Shown: positions 17,396-26,062 of the stretch, piece by piece
Layout of the letters: the number at the start of each line of letters is the position of its first letter
Position numbering within the stretch: the stretch's first letter is position 1
Source: Caulobacter sp.
GTDB taxonomy: Bacteria; Pseudomonadota; Alphaproteobacteria; Caulobacterales; Caulobacteraceae
Reading direction: 5' to 3'
Length of the DNA: 64,000 nucleotides
Assembly: GCF_017744445.1 (NCBI RefSeq)
Contig: NZ_JAGIBH010000007.1
Location: 1-64,000, forward strand
The notes under the pieces: model-generated
Databases searched by the model: none
The model's input: the letters and a program-made list of their open reading frames with translations, nothing else
Told to the model about the DNA's origin: nothing
Program-made: the position numbers and the translations under genes

Positions 17396-17845
17396 TTGGC
17401 CAATCTGTTTTACATCGGGCTGGTCCCGTACGGGCTCTATCTTCTCGCCATGGCGATCTGCGTGCTGGCGGTCTGGAAAGGCGACCGGCCGCTGCGGCTG
17501 GCGGCCGCCATTCTGTTTGTAAGCTGGATGCTGTCCGCCCTTCCGAGGGGGCGGGACATGAACGGCATGAACTATCCGATCACCGTCATCGACGCCACGT
17601 GCTGCGTGGCGTTCGTCTGGATCTCGGTACGGTGGCGCAAGATATGGTGCGCCGTGCTTGCCGCCCTCATGATCATCGAGACCAGCATTCCGTTCGTCAC
17701 TTTCTTCAGTGGCGATATTCGTCGGTACAATCAGATCGCTTCCCACAACATCGTGACCGTCATGCCTCTGGCGGTGCTGGTCGTCGCGATCTGGCTGGCG
17801 GTCAGAGATCGAAAACGCATCGACGCGGCGGTGCCGCCAGTCTGA
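17396..17845 (+). CDS. Four-helix membrane protein, unknown (paralogue 2)
   Basis: A 149-residue paralogue of the protein at 16680-17120 with the same WKGDRPL, NYPITVID, WISVRWRKIWCAVLAAL and YNQIASHNI motifs and the same four-helix layout. The probable start is TTG at 17396, as the first hydrophobic helix begins right after it; the nearby CGGGA is a weak ribosome site. It ends 3 bases before the stop of the convergent MocA-like gene. The tandem arrangement with a small gene between suggests duplication of a membrane-gene unit. Function unknown. Confidence 0.65.
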   Translation: MANLFYIGLVPYGLYLLAMAICVLAVWKGDRPLRLAAAILFVSWMLSALPRGRDMNGMNYPITVIDATCCVAFVWISVRWRKIWCAVLAALMIIETSIPFVTFFSGDIRRYNQIASHNIVTVMPLAVLVVAIWLAVRDRKRIDAAVPPV

Positions 17846-17848
17846 CCC

Positions 17849-18472
17849 CTAGGGGCGACCTTCGACGGCGCGAGCGAGGTCCTCGGGGCGATCCACGTCG
17901 AGATGGATGCCCGGATCCTCGACGGGAATCCGCGCCAAACGAGCGCCCGCGGTCTCCAGCAGGACGCGGGCGCCTTCGTCTCCGGAGAGGGCGCGCAGGG
18001 CGGGAAACCACGAGGCGCCGAACAACACCGGATGACCGCGCCGGCCCAGATAGGTCGGGGCGACGATGTCGTGCGGGCCGGTCAGGGCGCGAGCCAGGGT
18101 CGTGACGGTGGCCGGATCGATGCGGGGCATGTCGCCGAGGAGCACGAACACCCCGGCCGCGTCGTCGGGCAAGGCGCGGGCGGCGGCGCGCAGCGAGGCG
18201 CCCATGCCTTCGGCGGCGTCCTCGACGGGGACGATGGTCAGGCGGTCGCTGGCCGCCAGCCGCTCGGCGGTGGCCTTGACCACCTTGCGTACGGCGTCGC
18301 TGGCCACGGCGACGTGGACCCGCCGGACAGGCGACAGGAAGGCGGTCAGCAGGGCGCCGGCGATCAGGGGCGCGCCGTCCAGCCGGGCCAGCAGCTTGGC
18401 GCCGCCGAAACGGGCGCTGGCCCCCGCCGCCAGCACGATCGCTTCCAGCGACGTCGTATCCCTTTCCGTCAT
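17849..18472 (-). CDS. mocA: MobA/MocA-like nucleotidyltransferase for molybdenum cofactor
   Basis: A 207-residue NTP-transferase-fold protein. The N-terminal loop [20 protein letters not shown] binds nucleotide, and [14 protein letters not shown] is the metal-binding GDMP motif; [10 protein letters not shown] is also typical of the MocA branch. MocA makes molybdopterin cytosine dinucleotide, the cofactor form used by xanthine-oxidase-family enzymes such as the Ior-type enzyme encoded nearby, so the neighbourhood favours MocA over MobA. It is divergent from moaA with only 30 bases between start codons. Confidence 0.85.
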   Translation of the reverse strand: MTERDTTSLEAIVLAAGASARFGGAKLLARLDGAPLIAGALLTAFLSPVRRVHVAVASDAVRKVVKATAERLAASDRLTIVPVEDAAEGMGASLRAAARALPDDAAGVFVLLGDMPRIDPATVTTLARALTGPHDIVAPTYLGRRGHPVLFGASWFPALRALSGDEGARVLLETAGARLARIPVEDPGIHLDVDRPEDLARAVEGRP

Positions 18473-18502
18473 CGGTCTCAGCGCCTATTCTTAGAGACGG
18501 AT

Positions 18503-19531
18503 ATGACGCCTTATGACGATAGCCCCGCGCAAGCGGTTCATGCCGCTCCCCGTCTGATCGACGGGTTTGGGCGCGCCGTCACCTATCTGCGCGTCTCGGT
18601 CACCGACCGTTGCGACCTGCGCTGCCTCTACTGCATGTCCGAGCACATGACCTTCCTGCCGAAGGCGCAGGTGCTGACCCTGGAGGAGCTGGACCGCCTG
18701 GCCTCGACCTTCGTCGGCCTGGGCGTGCGCAAGCTGCGGCTGACCGGCGGCGAGCCGCTGGTGCGCAAGGGTTTCATGGATCTGGTCGCCGGCCTGTCGC
18801 GCCACCTGCGCTCGGGCGCGCTGGACGAGCTGACCCTGACCACCAACGGCACCCAGCTGGAGCGCTACGCCGCCGACCTGGCCCGTCATGGCGTGCGGCG
18901 GATCAACGTCTCGCTGGATACGCTCAAGCCCGATCTCTTCCGCAAGCTGACGCGGGGCGGCGACCTGACCCGGGTCATCGCCGGGATCGACGCGGCCTTG
19001 GCCGCAGGGATCGCCGTGAAGATCAACGCCGTGGCGCTGAAGGCCGACAACGCCGCCGAGCTGCCCGACCTGATCCAGTGGGCCCACGCCCGTGGATGCG
19101 ACATGACCCTGATCGAGACGATGCCGATGGGCGAGGTCGACCAGGATCGCACCGACCAATATCTGTCGCTGCAGGACGTCCGCCGCGACCTGTCGTCGTT
19201 CTGGACGCTGGAGGACATCCACCACGCCACCGGTGGGCCTGCGCGCTATGTTCGGGTGGCCGAGACCGGCGGGCGGCTGGGCCTGATCACCCCGCTCAGC
19301 AACCACTTCTGCGACACCTGCAACCGGGTGCGGCTGACCTGCACCGGCACCCTGCACACCTGCCTGGGCCGCGACGACGCCAGCGACCTGCGGGCGGTGA
19401 TCCGGGGCGGGGCCAACGACGCGCAGTTGCGCGAGGCGATCTTCGCGGCGATTGGGTCCAAGCCCAAGGGCCACGACTTCCAGATCGCCCACCCGGCCGT
19501 CGCGCGCCACATGTCGACGACCGGCGGGTAA
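18503..19531 (+). CDS. moaA: GTP 3',8-cyclase, molybdenum cofactor biosynthesis
   Basis: A 342-residue radical-SAM enzyme making 3',8-cyclo-GTP, the first step to molybdopterin. The N-terminal [4Fe-4S] motif [20 protein letters not shown], and the C-terminal cluster [18 protein letters not shown] are intact, and it ends in the GG dipeptide that reaches into the active site. Length is as usual. It heads a tight moaA-moaD-moaE-moaB-moaC operon; the moaD start is one base beyond this stop. The promoter must lie in the 30 bases before it or inside mocA. Confidence 0.97.
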   Translation: MTPYDDSPAQAVHAAPRLIDGFGRAVTYLRVSVTDRCDLRCLYCMSEHMTFLPKAQVLTLEELDRLASTFVGLGVRKLRLTGGEPLVRKGFMDLVAGLSRHLRSGALDELTLTTNGTQLERYAADLARHGVRRINVSLDTLKPDLFRKLTRGGDLTRVIAGIDAALAAGIAVKINAVALKADNAAELPDLIQWAHARGCDMTLIETMPMGEVDQDRTDQYLSLQDVRRDLSSFWTLEDIHHATGGPARYVRVAETGGRLGLITPLSNHFCDTCNRVRLTCTGTLHTCLGRDDASDLRAVIRGGANDAQLREAIFAAIGSKPKGHDFQIAHPAVARHMSTTGG

Positions 19532-19532
19532 G

Positions 19533-19763
19533 ATGGCTCGCGTGCTTCTTTTCGGACGCTTGGCCGACCAGGCCGGCTGGCGTGACCGCGTGGTCGAGGC
19601 GGGCGACCTCTCGGCCTTGCGCGAAATCCTGTCGGCCGAGCTGGGCGACGCCCTGACCGCGCCCGGCGTCCAGGTCGCCGTGGACAAGGCCATCGTGCGA
19701 GGCGAGGCTGTCCTGACCGCCGCGACCGAGGTCGCCTTCCTGCCGCCGATGAGCGGCGGATGA
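19533..19763 (+). CDS. moaD: Molybdopterin synthase sulfur carrier subunit
   Basis: A 76-residue ubiquitin-fold protein ending in FLPPMSGG; the C-terminal Gly-Gly becomes a thiocarboxylate that supplies sulfur to molybdopterin. The ATG follows the moaA stop by one base, and its own stop overlaps the moaE start (ATGA). Confidence 0.93.
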   Translation: MARVLLFGRLADQAGWRDRVVEAGDLSALREILSAELGDALTAPGVQVAVDKAIVRGEAVLTAATEVAFLPPMSGG

Positions 19764-20203
19764 TCGTTACGCTCACGGACCAGCCGTTCGAGCCCGGCGC
19801 CCTCGTCACCGCCTTCTGCGCCGGCCGCGAGGAGACGGGCGCGGTGGCCACCTTCGTGGGTTTGGCCCGCGCCGAGAAAGGACAGGCGGCGGCATTGGAG
19901 CTGGAGGCCTATCCAGGCTTCACCGATGCGGCGATCGGCGAGATCGCGGCGCAGGCCATCGAACGCTTCAAGCTGCAGGACGTCCATATCGTCCACCGTA
20001 CCGGCCGCATCGCGCCGGGCGAGGCGATCGTCTTCGTGGCCACCGCCGCCGGCCATCGCCGCGAGGCCTTCGAGGCCTGCGACTTCCTGATGGACTATCT
20101 GAAGAGCCGCGCGCCCTTCTGGAAGAAGGAGCACGGCCCGGACGGCGCGCGCTGGATCGAGCCGACGGACCGCGATAGGACCGACGCGCAACGCTGGGAC
20201 TAG
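19760..20203 (+). CDS. moaE: Molybdopterin synthase catalytic subunit
   Basis: A 147-residue MoaE. Typical segments are GAVATFVGLARAEKGQ, LELEAYPGFTDAAI, HIVHRTGRIAPGEAIVFVATAAGHRREAFEAC and the active-site lysine region APFWKKE. It forms a heterotetramer with MoaD and converts cyclic pyranopterin phosphate to molybdopterin. Coupled to moaD by an ATGA overlap. Confidence 0.96.
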   Translation: MIVTLTDQPFEPGALVTAFCAGREETGAVATFVGLARAEKGQAAALELEAYPGFTDAAIGEIAAQAIERFKLQDVHIVHRTGRIAPGEAIVFVATAAGHRREAFEACDFLMDYLKSRAPFWKKEHGPDGARWIEPTDRDRTDAQRWD

Positions 20204-20214
20204 GAGATACGGGA

Positions 20215-20766
20215 ATGTCGGAAGGCCTGAAGCCGGGCGGCGGGATCAAGGCGGAGCTGCCGTTCAAGCCGGTGCGCATCGCCGTCCTGACCGTGTCGGA
20301 CACCCGCGACGAAAGCACCGACACCTCGGGCCAGATCCTGATCGACCGCGTCCGCGACGCCGGCCACGAATTCGCCGGCCGCGCCGTGATCCGTGACGAC
20401 ATCGAAGCCATCCGCGCCCAGGTCCGCGAGTGGGTCGACAGCAAAAGCGTCGACGCCATCATCAGCACCGGCGGCACCGGGCTGACCGGTCGTGACGTCA
20501 CGGTCCAGGCGCTGGAGCCCCTGTTCGACAAGAAGATCGACGGCTTCTCGGTGATCTTCCACCTGGTCAGCTACGCCACGGTCGGCCTCTCGACCCTGCA
20601 GTCGCGGGCCACGGCCGGCCTGATCGACGGCGTCTTCGTCTTCTGCCTGCCGGGCAGCAATGGCGCGGTGAAGGACGGCTGGGACAAGGTCATCGCCGCC
20701 CAACTCGACAGCCGCCACAAGCCCTGCAACATGGTCGAACTCATGCCGAGACTGCTCGAGCAATGA
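20215..20766 (+). CDS. moaB: MoaB-type molybdopterin adenylyltransferase
   Basis: A 183-residue protein of the MoaB/MogA fold. It has [18 protein letters not shown] near the start, [15 protein letters not shown] (the TGGTG nucleotide-binding motif) and [18 protein letters not shown]. The family adenylylates molybdopterin before metal insertion. GGAGATACGG lies just before the ATG, and the stop overlaps the moaC start as ATGA (20763-20766). Confidence 0.94.
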   Translation: MSEGLKPGGGIKAELPFKPVRIAVLTVSDTRDESTDTSGQILIDRVRDAGHEFAGRAVIRDDIEAIRAQVREWVDSKSVDAIISTGGTGLTGRDVTVQALEPLFDKKIDGFSVIFHLVSYATVGLSTLQSRATAGLIDGVFVFCLPGSNGAVKDGWDKVIAAQLDSRHKPCNMVELMPRLLEQ

Positions 20767-21233
20767 GCAAGCTGACCCACATCGACGACCAGGGCCGCGC
20801 CCGTATGGTCGACGTCTCCGACAAGCCGGCGACGGCGCGCGAAGCGGTGGCGACAGGCTTCGTGCGGATGAGCGCCGAGACCCTGGCGCTGGCGGTGTCC
20901 GGCTCGGGCCGCAAGGGCGACGTCCGGGCGGTGGCCGAACTAGCCGGCGTCATGGCCGCCAAGCAAACATCAAACCTCATCCCGCTGTGCCACCCGCTGG
21001 CCTTGTCGAAGGTGGTGGTCGAAGTCGAGCCGGCCGAGGGCGGCCTCGCCGTCACGGCGCGGGTCAAGACCACCGGCCCGACCGGCGTCGAGATGGAGGC
21101 CCTGACGGCCGCCTCGATCGCCTGCCTGACGATCTACGACATGCTGAAAGCCGCCGAGAAGGGCATGGTCATCGAAGCCGTGCGCCTGCTGGAAAAGACG
21201 GGTGGGAAGTCGGGGGATTGGAAGGCGGACTAG
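20763..21233 (+). CDS. moaC: Cyclic pyranopterin monophosphate synthase
   Basis: A 156-residue MoaC. Signature segments are [45 protein letters not shown] (active-site Lys and His), [21 protein letters not shown] and the C-terminal [13 protein letters not shown]. It converts the MoaA product to cyclic pyranopterin phosphate. Last gene of the moa operon; an inverted repeat follows. Confidence 0.97.
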   Translation: MSKLTHIDDQGRARMVDVSDKPATAREAVATGFVRMSAETLALAVSGSGRKGDVRAVAELAGVMAAKQTSNLIPLCHPLALSKVVVEVEPAEGGLAVTARVKTTGPTGVEMEALTAASIACLTIYDMLKAAEKGMVIEAVRLLEKTGGKSGDWKAD

Positions 21234-21255
21234 GCTCAGGCCTAACCCTATCTCC

Positions 21256-21379
21256 GTCTCCCCGGCGAAAGCCGGGGCCCAGATTCAGCCTGTGCGGTTG
21301 CGGATGACCCGAGATGCGCCCTGCCAAGCTGACGGGCGTTCGTGGGTTCGACCTGGGCCCCGGCTTTCGCCGGGGAGAC
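21256..21379. repeat. Perfect 25-bp inverted repeat (family C)
   Basis: The arms at 21256-21280 and 21355-21379 are exact reverse complements, and each is itself a hairpin (CCCCGGC-GAAA-GCCGGGG). The 74-base spacer has no gene. Placed between the convergent moaC and chemoreceptor genes, it probably ends transcription from both sides. Confidence 0.9.
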
Positions 21380-21387
21380 GGGTTAGA

Positions 21388-23187
21388 TTAAGCCGCGCGG
21401 CGCTGGCCACCATCCTGCGCGATCCGCAGCTCGCCCATGCGCTGGGCCAGGCGCGTAGCCTCCTGAGCCAAGGCGTGTGACGCGGCGGTAGTTTCCTCGA
21501 CCATGGCGGCGTTGCGCTGGGTGACCTGGTCCATCTGGTTCATGGTCGTATTGACCTCGGCCAGGCCGCGGGCCTGCTCCTGGGTCGAGGCGGCCATCTC
21601 GCCGACCAGGCCGTCGATCTGGTCGACCTCGTCGGCGATGGCGCGCAAGGCTTCGCCCGCTTTACCGACATATTCCACGCCCTGGCCGACCTCGGCCGTG
21701 CTGGCGCTGATCAGGGTCTTGATCTCCTTGGCGGCCTCGGCGGAGCGCTGGGCCAGGGCGCGGACTTCCTGGGCGACGACCGCGAAGCCGCGACCGGCCT
21801 CACCGGCGCGGGCGGCTTCGACGCCAGCGTTCAGGGCCAGCAGATTGGTCTGGAAGGCGATCTCGTCGATGACGCCGATGATCTGGCCGATCTGTTCGGA
21901 GGACTTCTCGATGGCGCCCATGGCCTCGACGGCCTGGCTGACGATCGAGCCCGAGGCGTCGGCGGCGGTGCGGGCGCGTTCGACCACCTTGCGGGCGCGG
22001 CTGGCGCCTTCGGCGGTCAGGCGCACGGTGCTGGTGATCTCGTCCAGGGCGGCGACGGCTTCTTCCAGGCTGGCGGCCTGGCGCTCGGTGCGGCCCGACA
22101 GGTCGTCGGCGGCGGCGGTGATCTCGGCGGTGCCGCCATGGATCGCGGTGACCGCGCCCAGCGAGGCGGCGATGACGCTCGACAGCTTCTCCACGGCGAC
22201 GTTGAAGTCGACGCGCAGCTTCTCATAGCCGGCCGGGAAAGGACGCTCCAGGCGGTGGCTCAGGTCGCCGCGCGACATGTGCTGCAGCGCCTCGGCCAGG
22301 CTCTCGACGACCGCCTTCTGGGTGGCTTCAGCCTCGTTGCGGCGTTGCTCGGCCTGCTGGCGCTCGATCTCCAGCGCGTCGCGCACGTCGGCGGCCTCCA
22401 GCTCCTTGCGACGAGCCTCGACGGTGTCGTGGAAGGTCTGCAGGGCGTCGGTCATCTGGCCGATCTCGTCGTTGCTGGTCTTCTTGGGCAGCACCACCGA
22501 CAGGTCGCCAGCCGACAGGCGGCGCAGGGCGTGGGTGATGGCGACCAGCGGCGAGACCAGGCCGCGCTTGGCGGCGACCATCAGGGCGACGGCGAACAGG
22601 CCGGCGGCGACCAGCAGGGCGCCCATCACCACTTGGCCCAACAGGCTCATCGACTTGGCGGCTTTGGAGTCGCGGACGGCGGCGGCTTCGATCTTGGTCG
22701 AGGCCTCTTCCATCTTGCCTTCCAGGACCGAGAACTGCTGGGCGAAGCCGGGCAGCTTGGCGCGGGCGCCGGGGATGTCGGTATCGGCGCTGCCAACGAT
22801 CTCGCCGGCGGCGGCGATGTAGGCGGCGAGCGGGGCCTCGACCTCGGACAGGGCGGCCTTGACCGCCGGGTCCTGGGCCAGCTTGGCGCTCTCGGCGATG
22901 TCGGTCTTGAAGGCCTCGGTGTGTTCAGCGAGGTCGGCGCGGACCGCTTTCAGGTCGACGCCCAGGGCCGGATCGGAGGACATGATCCCGCCCATGACGT
23001 CGGCGCGCAGCGCGTCGTGCATCATGTCGGCATGCATGTGCAGGCGCAGGATCTTGGCGGAGGCTTCCGACCGCGTCAGCGCGCTATCCAGGCTCATAGC
23101 CACCCACAGGCCCGTGCCGGCCGTGGCCGCGCACAAGAGCGCCGCACCGGCGGCCGCACCCATGACCTTCTGACCCAAGGACGCCAT
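21388..23187 (-). CDS. mcp: Methyl-accepting chemotaxis protein
   Basis: A 599-residue chemoreceptor. One transmembrane helix lies at about 10-31, a periplasmic helical sensor of about 150 residues follows, and the second helix is at about 185-207. Next come a HAMP domain, a second HAMP-like segment (LAEALQHMSRGDLSHRL) and the signalling domain with hairpin tip EIAFQTNLLALNAGVEAARAGEAGRGFAVVAQEVR, which binds CheA/CheW. The C-terminus (GGQRRAA) lacks the CheR/CheB pentapeptide. The ligand is unknown. GGAGAGATCGAC precedes the ATG. It appears monocistronic; no other che genes are in the window. Confidence 0.95.
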   Translation of the reverse strand: MASLGQKVMGAAAGAALLCAATAGTGLWVAMSLDSALTRSEASAKILRLHMHADMMHDALRADVMGGIMSSDPALGVDLKAVRADLAEHTEAFKTDIAESAKLAQDPAVKAALSEVEAPLAAYIAAAGEIVGSADTDIPGARAKLPGFAQQFSVLEGKMEEASTKIEAAAVRDSKAAKSMSLLGQVVMGALLVAAGLFAVALMVAAKRGLVSPLVAITHALRRLSAGDLSVVLPKKTSNDEIGQMTDALQTFHDTVEARRKELEAADVRDALEIERQQAEQRRNEAEATQKAVVESLAEALQHMSRGDLSHRLERPFPAGYEKLRVDFNVAVEKLSSVIAASLGAVTAIHGGTAEITAAADDLSGRTERQAASLEEAVAALDEITSTVRLTAEGASRARKVVERARTAADASGSIVSQAVEAMGAIEKSSEQIGQIIGVIDEIAFQTNLLALNAGVEAARAGEAGRGFAVVAQEVRALAQRSAEAAKEIKTLISASTAEVGQGVEYVGKAGEALRAIADEVDQIDGLVGEMAASTQEQARGLAEVNTTMNQMDQVTQRNAAMVEETTAASHALAQEATRLAQRMGELRIAQDGGQRRAA

Positions 23188-23292
23188 GTCGATCTCTCCC
23201 TGCGGACGGTCCGCAAAATCGGGAGCAGAATGCCGTGTCAGGTCTCTAACGGGTCTTAACCGTAACCGTGTCGGACAAGCGACATAACGTCG

Positions 23293-24063
23293 CTATCGGG
23301 GGATCTCGGCCGTCTTCACGAGCGCCACTTGCCGATAAACGGCGGCGATCTCGAAATAGCGGCCGAAGGCGGCGTGGAACTGGTCCACGGCCTGCTTCAC
23401 GCCCGGCCCGCCGATCTCGCTGATGTCGTGCCAGTAGTCGTCCAGCACCATCATGCCGCCCACGCTGAGCAGGCTGGCGCAGAAGCACAGGTCGATCAGC
23501 ACGGCCAGGGCCGTGTGGCTGCCGTCGACATAGATCAGGTCGAACTGCTCGTTCCGCTCCAGCATCTGGGGCAGGACATAGGTCGAGAAGCCCTTGTGGG
23601 TGTCCAGGCTGCGGAAGCCGCACTTGGCCATGTTGCGGCGGAAGCGCGGCTCGACGGCGTGGTACTTCTCTTCCGGGTTCAGGGCCTCGTCGAACCAAGG
23701 GTCGATGACGGCGACCGCCAGGCGGCTGGGCAGCAGCCAGTCCATGAAGGCCAAGTTCCGGCCCTCATAGGCGCCGATCTCCATGTAACGGATCGTCTCG
23801 CCCTCGGGGCGCTTGGCGGCGAAGTCGCGCAGCAGCGGGGCCACGAACGGGATATTGTTGCTGGCCCAGGTCGAGGTGAACTCGAAGCCGGCGGTTTCCG
23901 CATGGGCGTTGAAGGCGTCGACCACGGCCGGGTCGCGCTGGCCGCCCAGCATGGTCTTGGCCAGGTTCGGGGCCAGGCGCGGATTGATCTTGGTCAGCGA
24001 GCGCAGCTTGGCGAAGCCCGCACGGTGGGTCACCGCCTCGGCGTCGAAGTGCATGTCGGTCAT
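23293..24063 (-). CDS. Class I SAM-dependent methyltransferase
   Basis: A 256-residue protein with the Rossmann SAM-binding motif RYMEIGAYEGRNLAFMDWLL (motif I), an acidic end of strand 2 (VAVIDPWFD) and FDLIYVDGSHTALAVLIDL with VLDDYWHD later, a pattern of the Methyltransf_24 group. That group includes small-molecule and sugar methyltransferases; the substrate is not evident. No signal peptide. It is flanked by the chemoreceptor and the Rieske gene on the same strand, but gaps of 45-105 bases give no strong operon signal. Confidence 0.85.
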   Translation of the reverse strand: MTDMHFDAEAVTHRAGFAKLRSLTKINPRLAPNLAKTMLGGQRDPAVVDAFNAHAETAGFEFTSTWASNNIPFVAPLLRDFAAKRPEGETIRYMEIGAYEGRNLAFMDWLLPSRLAVAVIDPWFDEALNPEEKYHAVEPRFRRNMAKCGFRSLDTHKGFSTYVLPQMLERNEQFDLIYVDGSHTALAVLIDLCFCASLLSVGGMMVLDDYWHDISEIGGPGVKQAVDQFHAAFGRYFEIAAVYRQVALVKTAEIPR

Positions 24064-24108
24064 GACCGGTTCTCCGCAATCGTTCGCGCGGAGCGTAGGG
24101 GAAAGGTC

Positions 24109-24474
24109 TTAAGCGACGATGATCTGGCCGTCGCGGACCTCGACGGGCCAGGGAAACAGCGTCTCGTTGGGGCAGGGACCGGCGACGCAGGCCCCGTCCT
24201 CGATCTTGAACAGGGCCGCGTGGCCGGCGCACAGGATCAAGTCGTTCTCGCGGGTCAGGTACCGGCCGGCGAAGCCCGCCAGCGGCCAGCCGGCGTGCGG
24301 GCAGCTGTCGACATAGCCGACCACCAGGCTGTCCTTGCGCACCACGAAGCCGGCGAACATCGCGTCGCCCTCGCGATATCGGAAGCCCTTCGAGCCGGGC
24401 GAGGGGATCTCGTCCAGGGCGCACAGCACCGTGCCGGCGGCCGGGCGGGCGGGGTTCTCGCGGTCGAGGTTCAT
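24109..24474 (-). CDS. Small Rieske [2Fe-2S] protein
   Basis: A 121-residue single-domain Rieske protein. Cluster ligands are in CPHAGWP (Cys and His) and, 20 residues later, CAGHAALF (Cys and His). Proteins of this size act as electron carriers for oxygenases or reductases, or as nitrite-reductase-small-subunit-like proteins; no oxygenase is adjacent. The chosen ATG (24474) overlaps the TGA of the upstream YciI gene (ATGA). It is the last gene of the tsaD-gpsA-yciI-yciI-Rieske string. Confidence 0.88.
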   Translation of the reverse strand: MNLDRENPARPAAGTVLCALDEIPSPGSKGFRYREGDAMFAGFVVRKDSLVVGYVDSCPHAGWPLAGFAGRYLTRENDLILCAGHAALFKIEDGACVAGPCPNETLFPWPVEVRDGQIIVA

Positions 24475-24761
24475 GACGCCGGAACCGCGTCGATCCCGAC
24501 CGGCCACTCGTGGATCTCGACCCGCTCGAACAAGCCCGCCTGCACATAGGGATCGGCCGCCGAGAAGGCCCGCGCGGCGGCGAAGTCGGCGACCTCGACC
24601 GCCATCAGCGAGCCGCGCATGACGCCCGCCTCGTCCTTCAGATAGGCCCCGAACCGGTAGTCGGCCCGCGAGCGCACGAAGTCCAGGTGCGCCGGGCGCG
24701 TGGCCTGGCGCAGGTCTTCGGTCCCGGGTCGGTCCAGGCAGTGCAGGGCAAACAGCGGCAA
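24471..24761 (-). CDS. YciI family protein, copy 2
   Basis: A 96-residue YciI-like protein (ferredoxin-like dimeric alpha/beta fold). It has the family features HCLDRPG near the start, RPAHLDFVRS with the conserved His, GSLMAVEVADFAAARAFSAADPYVQAGLF and EIHEWPV. The biochemical role of the family is unsettled. It is paralogous to the gene just upstream (24767-25051) and coupled to the Rieske gene downstream. Confidence 0.9.
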   Translation of the reverse strand: MPLFALHCLDRPGTEDLRQATRPAHLDFVRSRADYRFGAYLKDEAGVMRGSLMAVEVADFAAARAFSAADPYVQAGLFERVEIHEWPVGIDAVPAS

Positions 24762-24766
24762 GAGGA

Positions 24767-25051
24767 TCAGCCGATCGAGCCGACGCCCACGCGCCAGCCG
24801 TCGATCGAGACGCTCTCGAACAGACCGGCCAGGGTGTAGGGATCGTTGTCGACGAAGGCCTGCACGGCGGCGCGGTCCTCGGCCTCGACGATCAGCATCG
24901 AACCGATCGGCGAGCCGGCATCGTCCAGCAGCGGGCCGGCGGCCTTCACCACGCCCGCGCCGTTCAGATAGTCGAGGTGGGTCGGGCGGGTCGCCATGCG
25001 CGTCTCGAGGGCGCCGGGCTTGTCCTTGCAGTAGACGACGAAGAGGGCCAT
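24767..25051 (-). CDS. YciI family protein, copy 1
   Basis: A 94-residue YciI-like protein with YCKDKPGALETR, RPTHLDYLNGAG, GSMLIVEAEDRAAVQAFVDNDPYTLAGLF and SIDGWRVGVG, the conserved His and Asp of the family included. It lies 15 bases after gpsA and 5 bases before its paralogue. YciI genes commonly sit beside gpsA in alphaproteobacteria (general knowledge), but why is unclear. Confidence 0.92.
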   Translation of the reverse strand: MALFVVYCKDKPGALETRMATRPTHLDYLNGAGVVKAAGPLLDDAGSPIGSMLIVEAEDRAAVQAFVDNDPYTLAGLFESVSIDGWRVGVGSIG

Positions 25052-25066
25052 GCGGTGGTCCTTACC

Positions 25067-26062
25067 TTAAGCTTCGGATTTGAGGGGGCGCGAGAGCAGG
25101 CCCGCGATGGCGGCGTCGACCTTGACCTCGCCGGCCAGGATGGCGGCGACGGCCTCGCAGATCGGCACCTCGACCCCGACCTTGCGGGCCAGGGCGCGGA
25201 CGGCCGGAGCCGAGGCGACGCCTTCGGCCACCGAGACCTTGCCGGCCAGGGCCTGTTCCAGGGTAAGGCCTTGGCCCAGGGCTAGGCCCACACTCATGTT
25301 GCGCGACTGAGGGCTGGAGCAGGTCAGCACCAGGTCGCCCAGGCCGCATAGACCGGCGACCGTCTCGGGCTTGGCCCCGAGGGTGACGGCCAAGCGGGTC
25401 AGTTCGGCGAAGCCGCGGGTGATCACCGTGGCGTGGGCGTTGCGGCCCAGGCCCTTGCCCTCGACGATGCCGCAGGCGATGGCCAGGACGTTCTTCACCG
25501 CCCCGCCGGCCTCTGCGCCGATCAGGTCATTGGCCGTGTAGGGGCGGAAGGTCGGGATGGCGATGGCCTCGGCGATGGCGCGGCCCAGGGCCTCGTCCTC
25601 GCAGGCCAGGGTGACGGCGGCCGGCAGGTTGCGGGCCACTTCGCCAGCGAAGCTGGGACCCGACAGCACGGCGATCGGCGCGCCGGGCAGGCTCTCGGCG
25701 GCCACGTCGGTCATCAGCTTCAGCGAACCCTGCTCGACGCCTTTGGAGCACAGCACCACCGGCGCGCTGGCCTTGTGGTGCGGGGCGAAGGCGGTCAGGG
25801 CCGCGCGCAGGTGCTGGGCCGGGGCGACCGCCAGGATCAGGTCGCACTCGGACAGATCGGCCAGGTCCGTCACCGCCTTGATGCCGGGCTCCAGCGTGAT
25901 GCCCGGCAGGAACACCGCGTTCTCGTGTTTTTCGTTGACCGCCGCCACCACCTCGGGCTCGCGGGCCTGCAGCGTGACCTGGAGACCGGCCCGAGCGGCG
26001 ACCTGGGCCAGGGCGGTGCCCCAGGCTCCGGCGCCGATAACGCCTACATGCTTGAAGGTCAT
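25067..26062 (-). CDS. gpsA: Glycerol-3-phosphate dehydrogenase [NAD(P)+]
   Basis: A 331-residue enzyme reducing dihydroxyacetone phosphate to sn-glycerol 3-phosphate for phospholipid synthesis. The N-terminal nucleotide-binding motif is [15 protein letters not shown]; further signatures are [27 protein letters not shown], catalytic lysine region [14 protein letters not shown], and [23 protein letters not shown]. The ATG at 26062 overlaps the tsaD stop (ATGA). Confidence 0.97.
   Translation of the reverse strand: MTFKHVGVIGAGAWGTALAQVAARAGLQVTLQAREPEVVAAVNEKHENAVFLPGITLEPGIKAVTDLADLSECDLILAVAPAQHLRAALTAFAPHHKASAPVVLCSKGVEQGSLKLMTDVAAESLPGAPIAVLSGPSFAGEVARNLPAAVTLACEDEALGRAIAEAIAIPTFRPYTANDLIGAEAGGAVKNVLAIACGIVEGKGLGRNAHATVITRGFAELTRLAVTLGAKPETVAGLCGLGDLVLTCSSPQSRNMSVGLALGQGLTLEQALAGKVSVAEGVASAPAVRALARKVGVEVPICEAVAAILAGEVKVDAAIAGLLSRPLKSEA

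Noticed and set aside
15911..17845. Prophage remnant
   Set aside because: No integrase, terminase or structural genes and no att-like repeats; the membrane genes alone do not support it.
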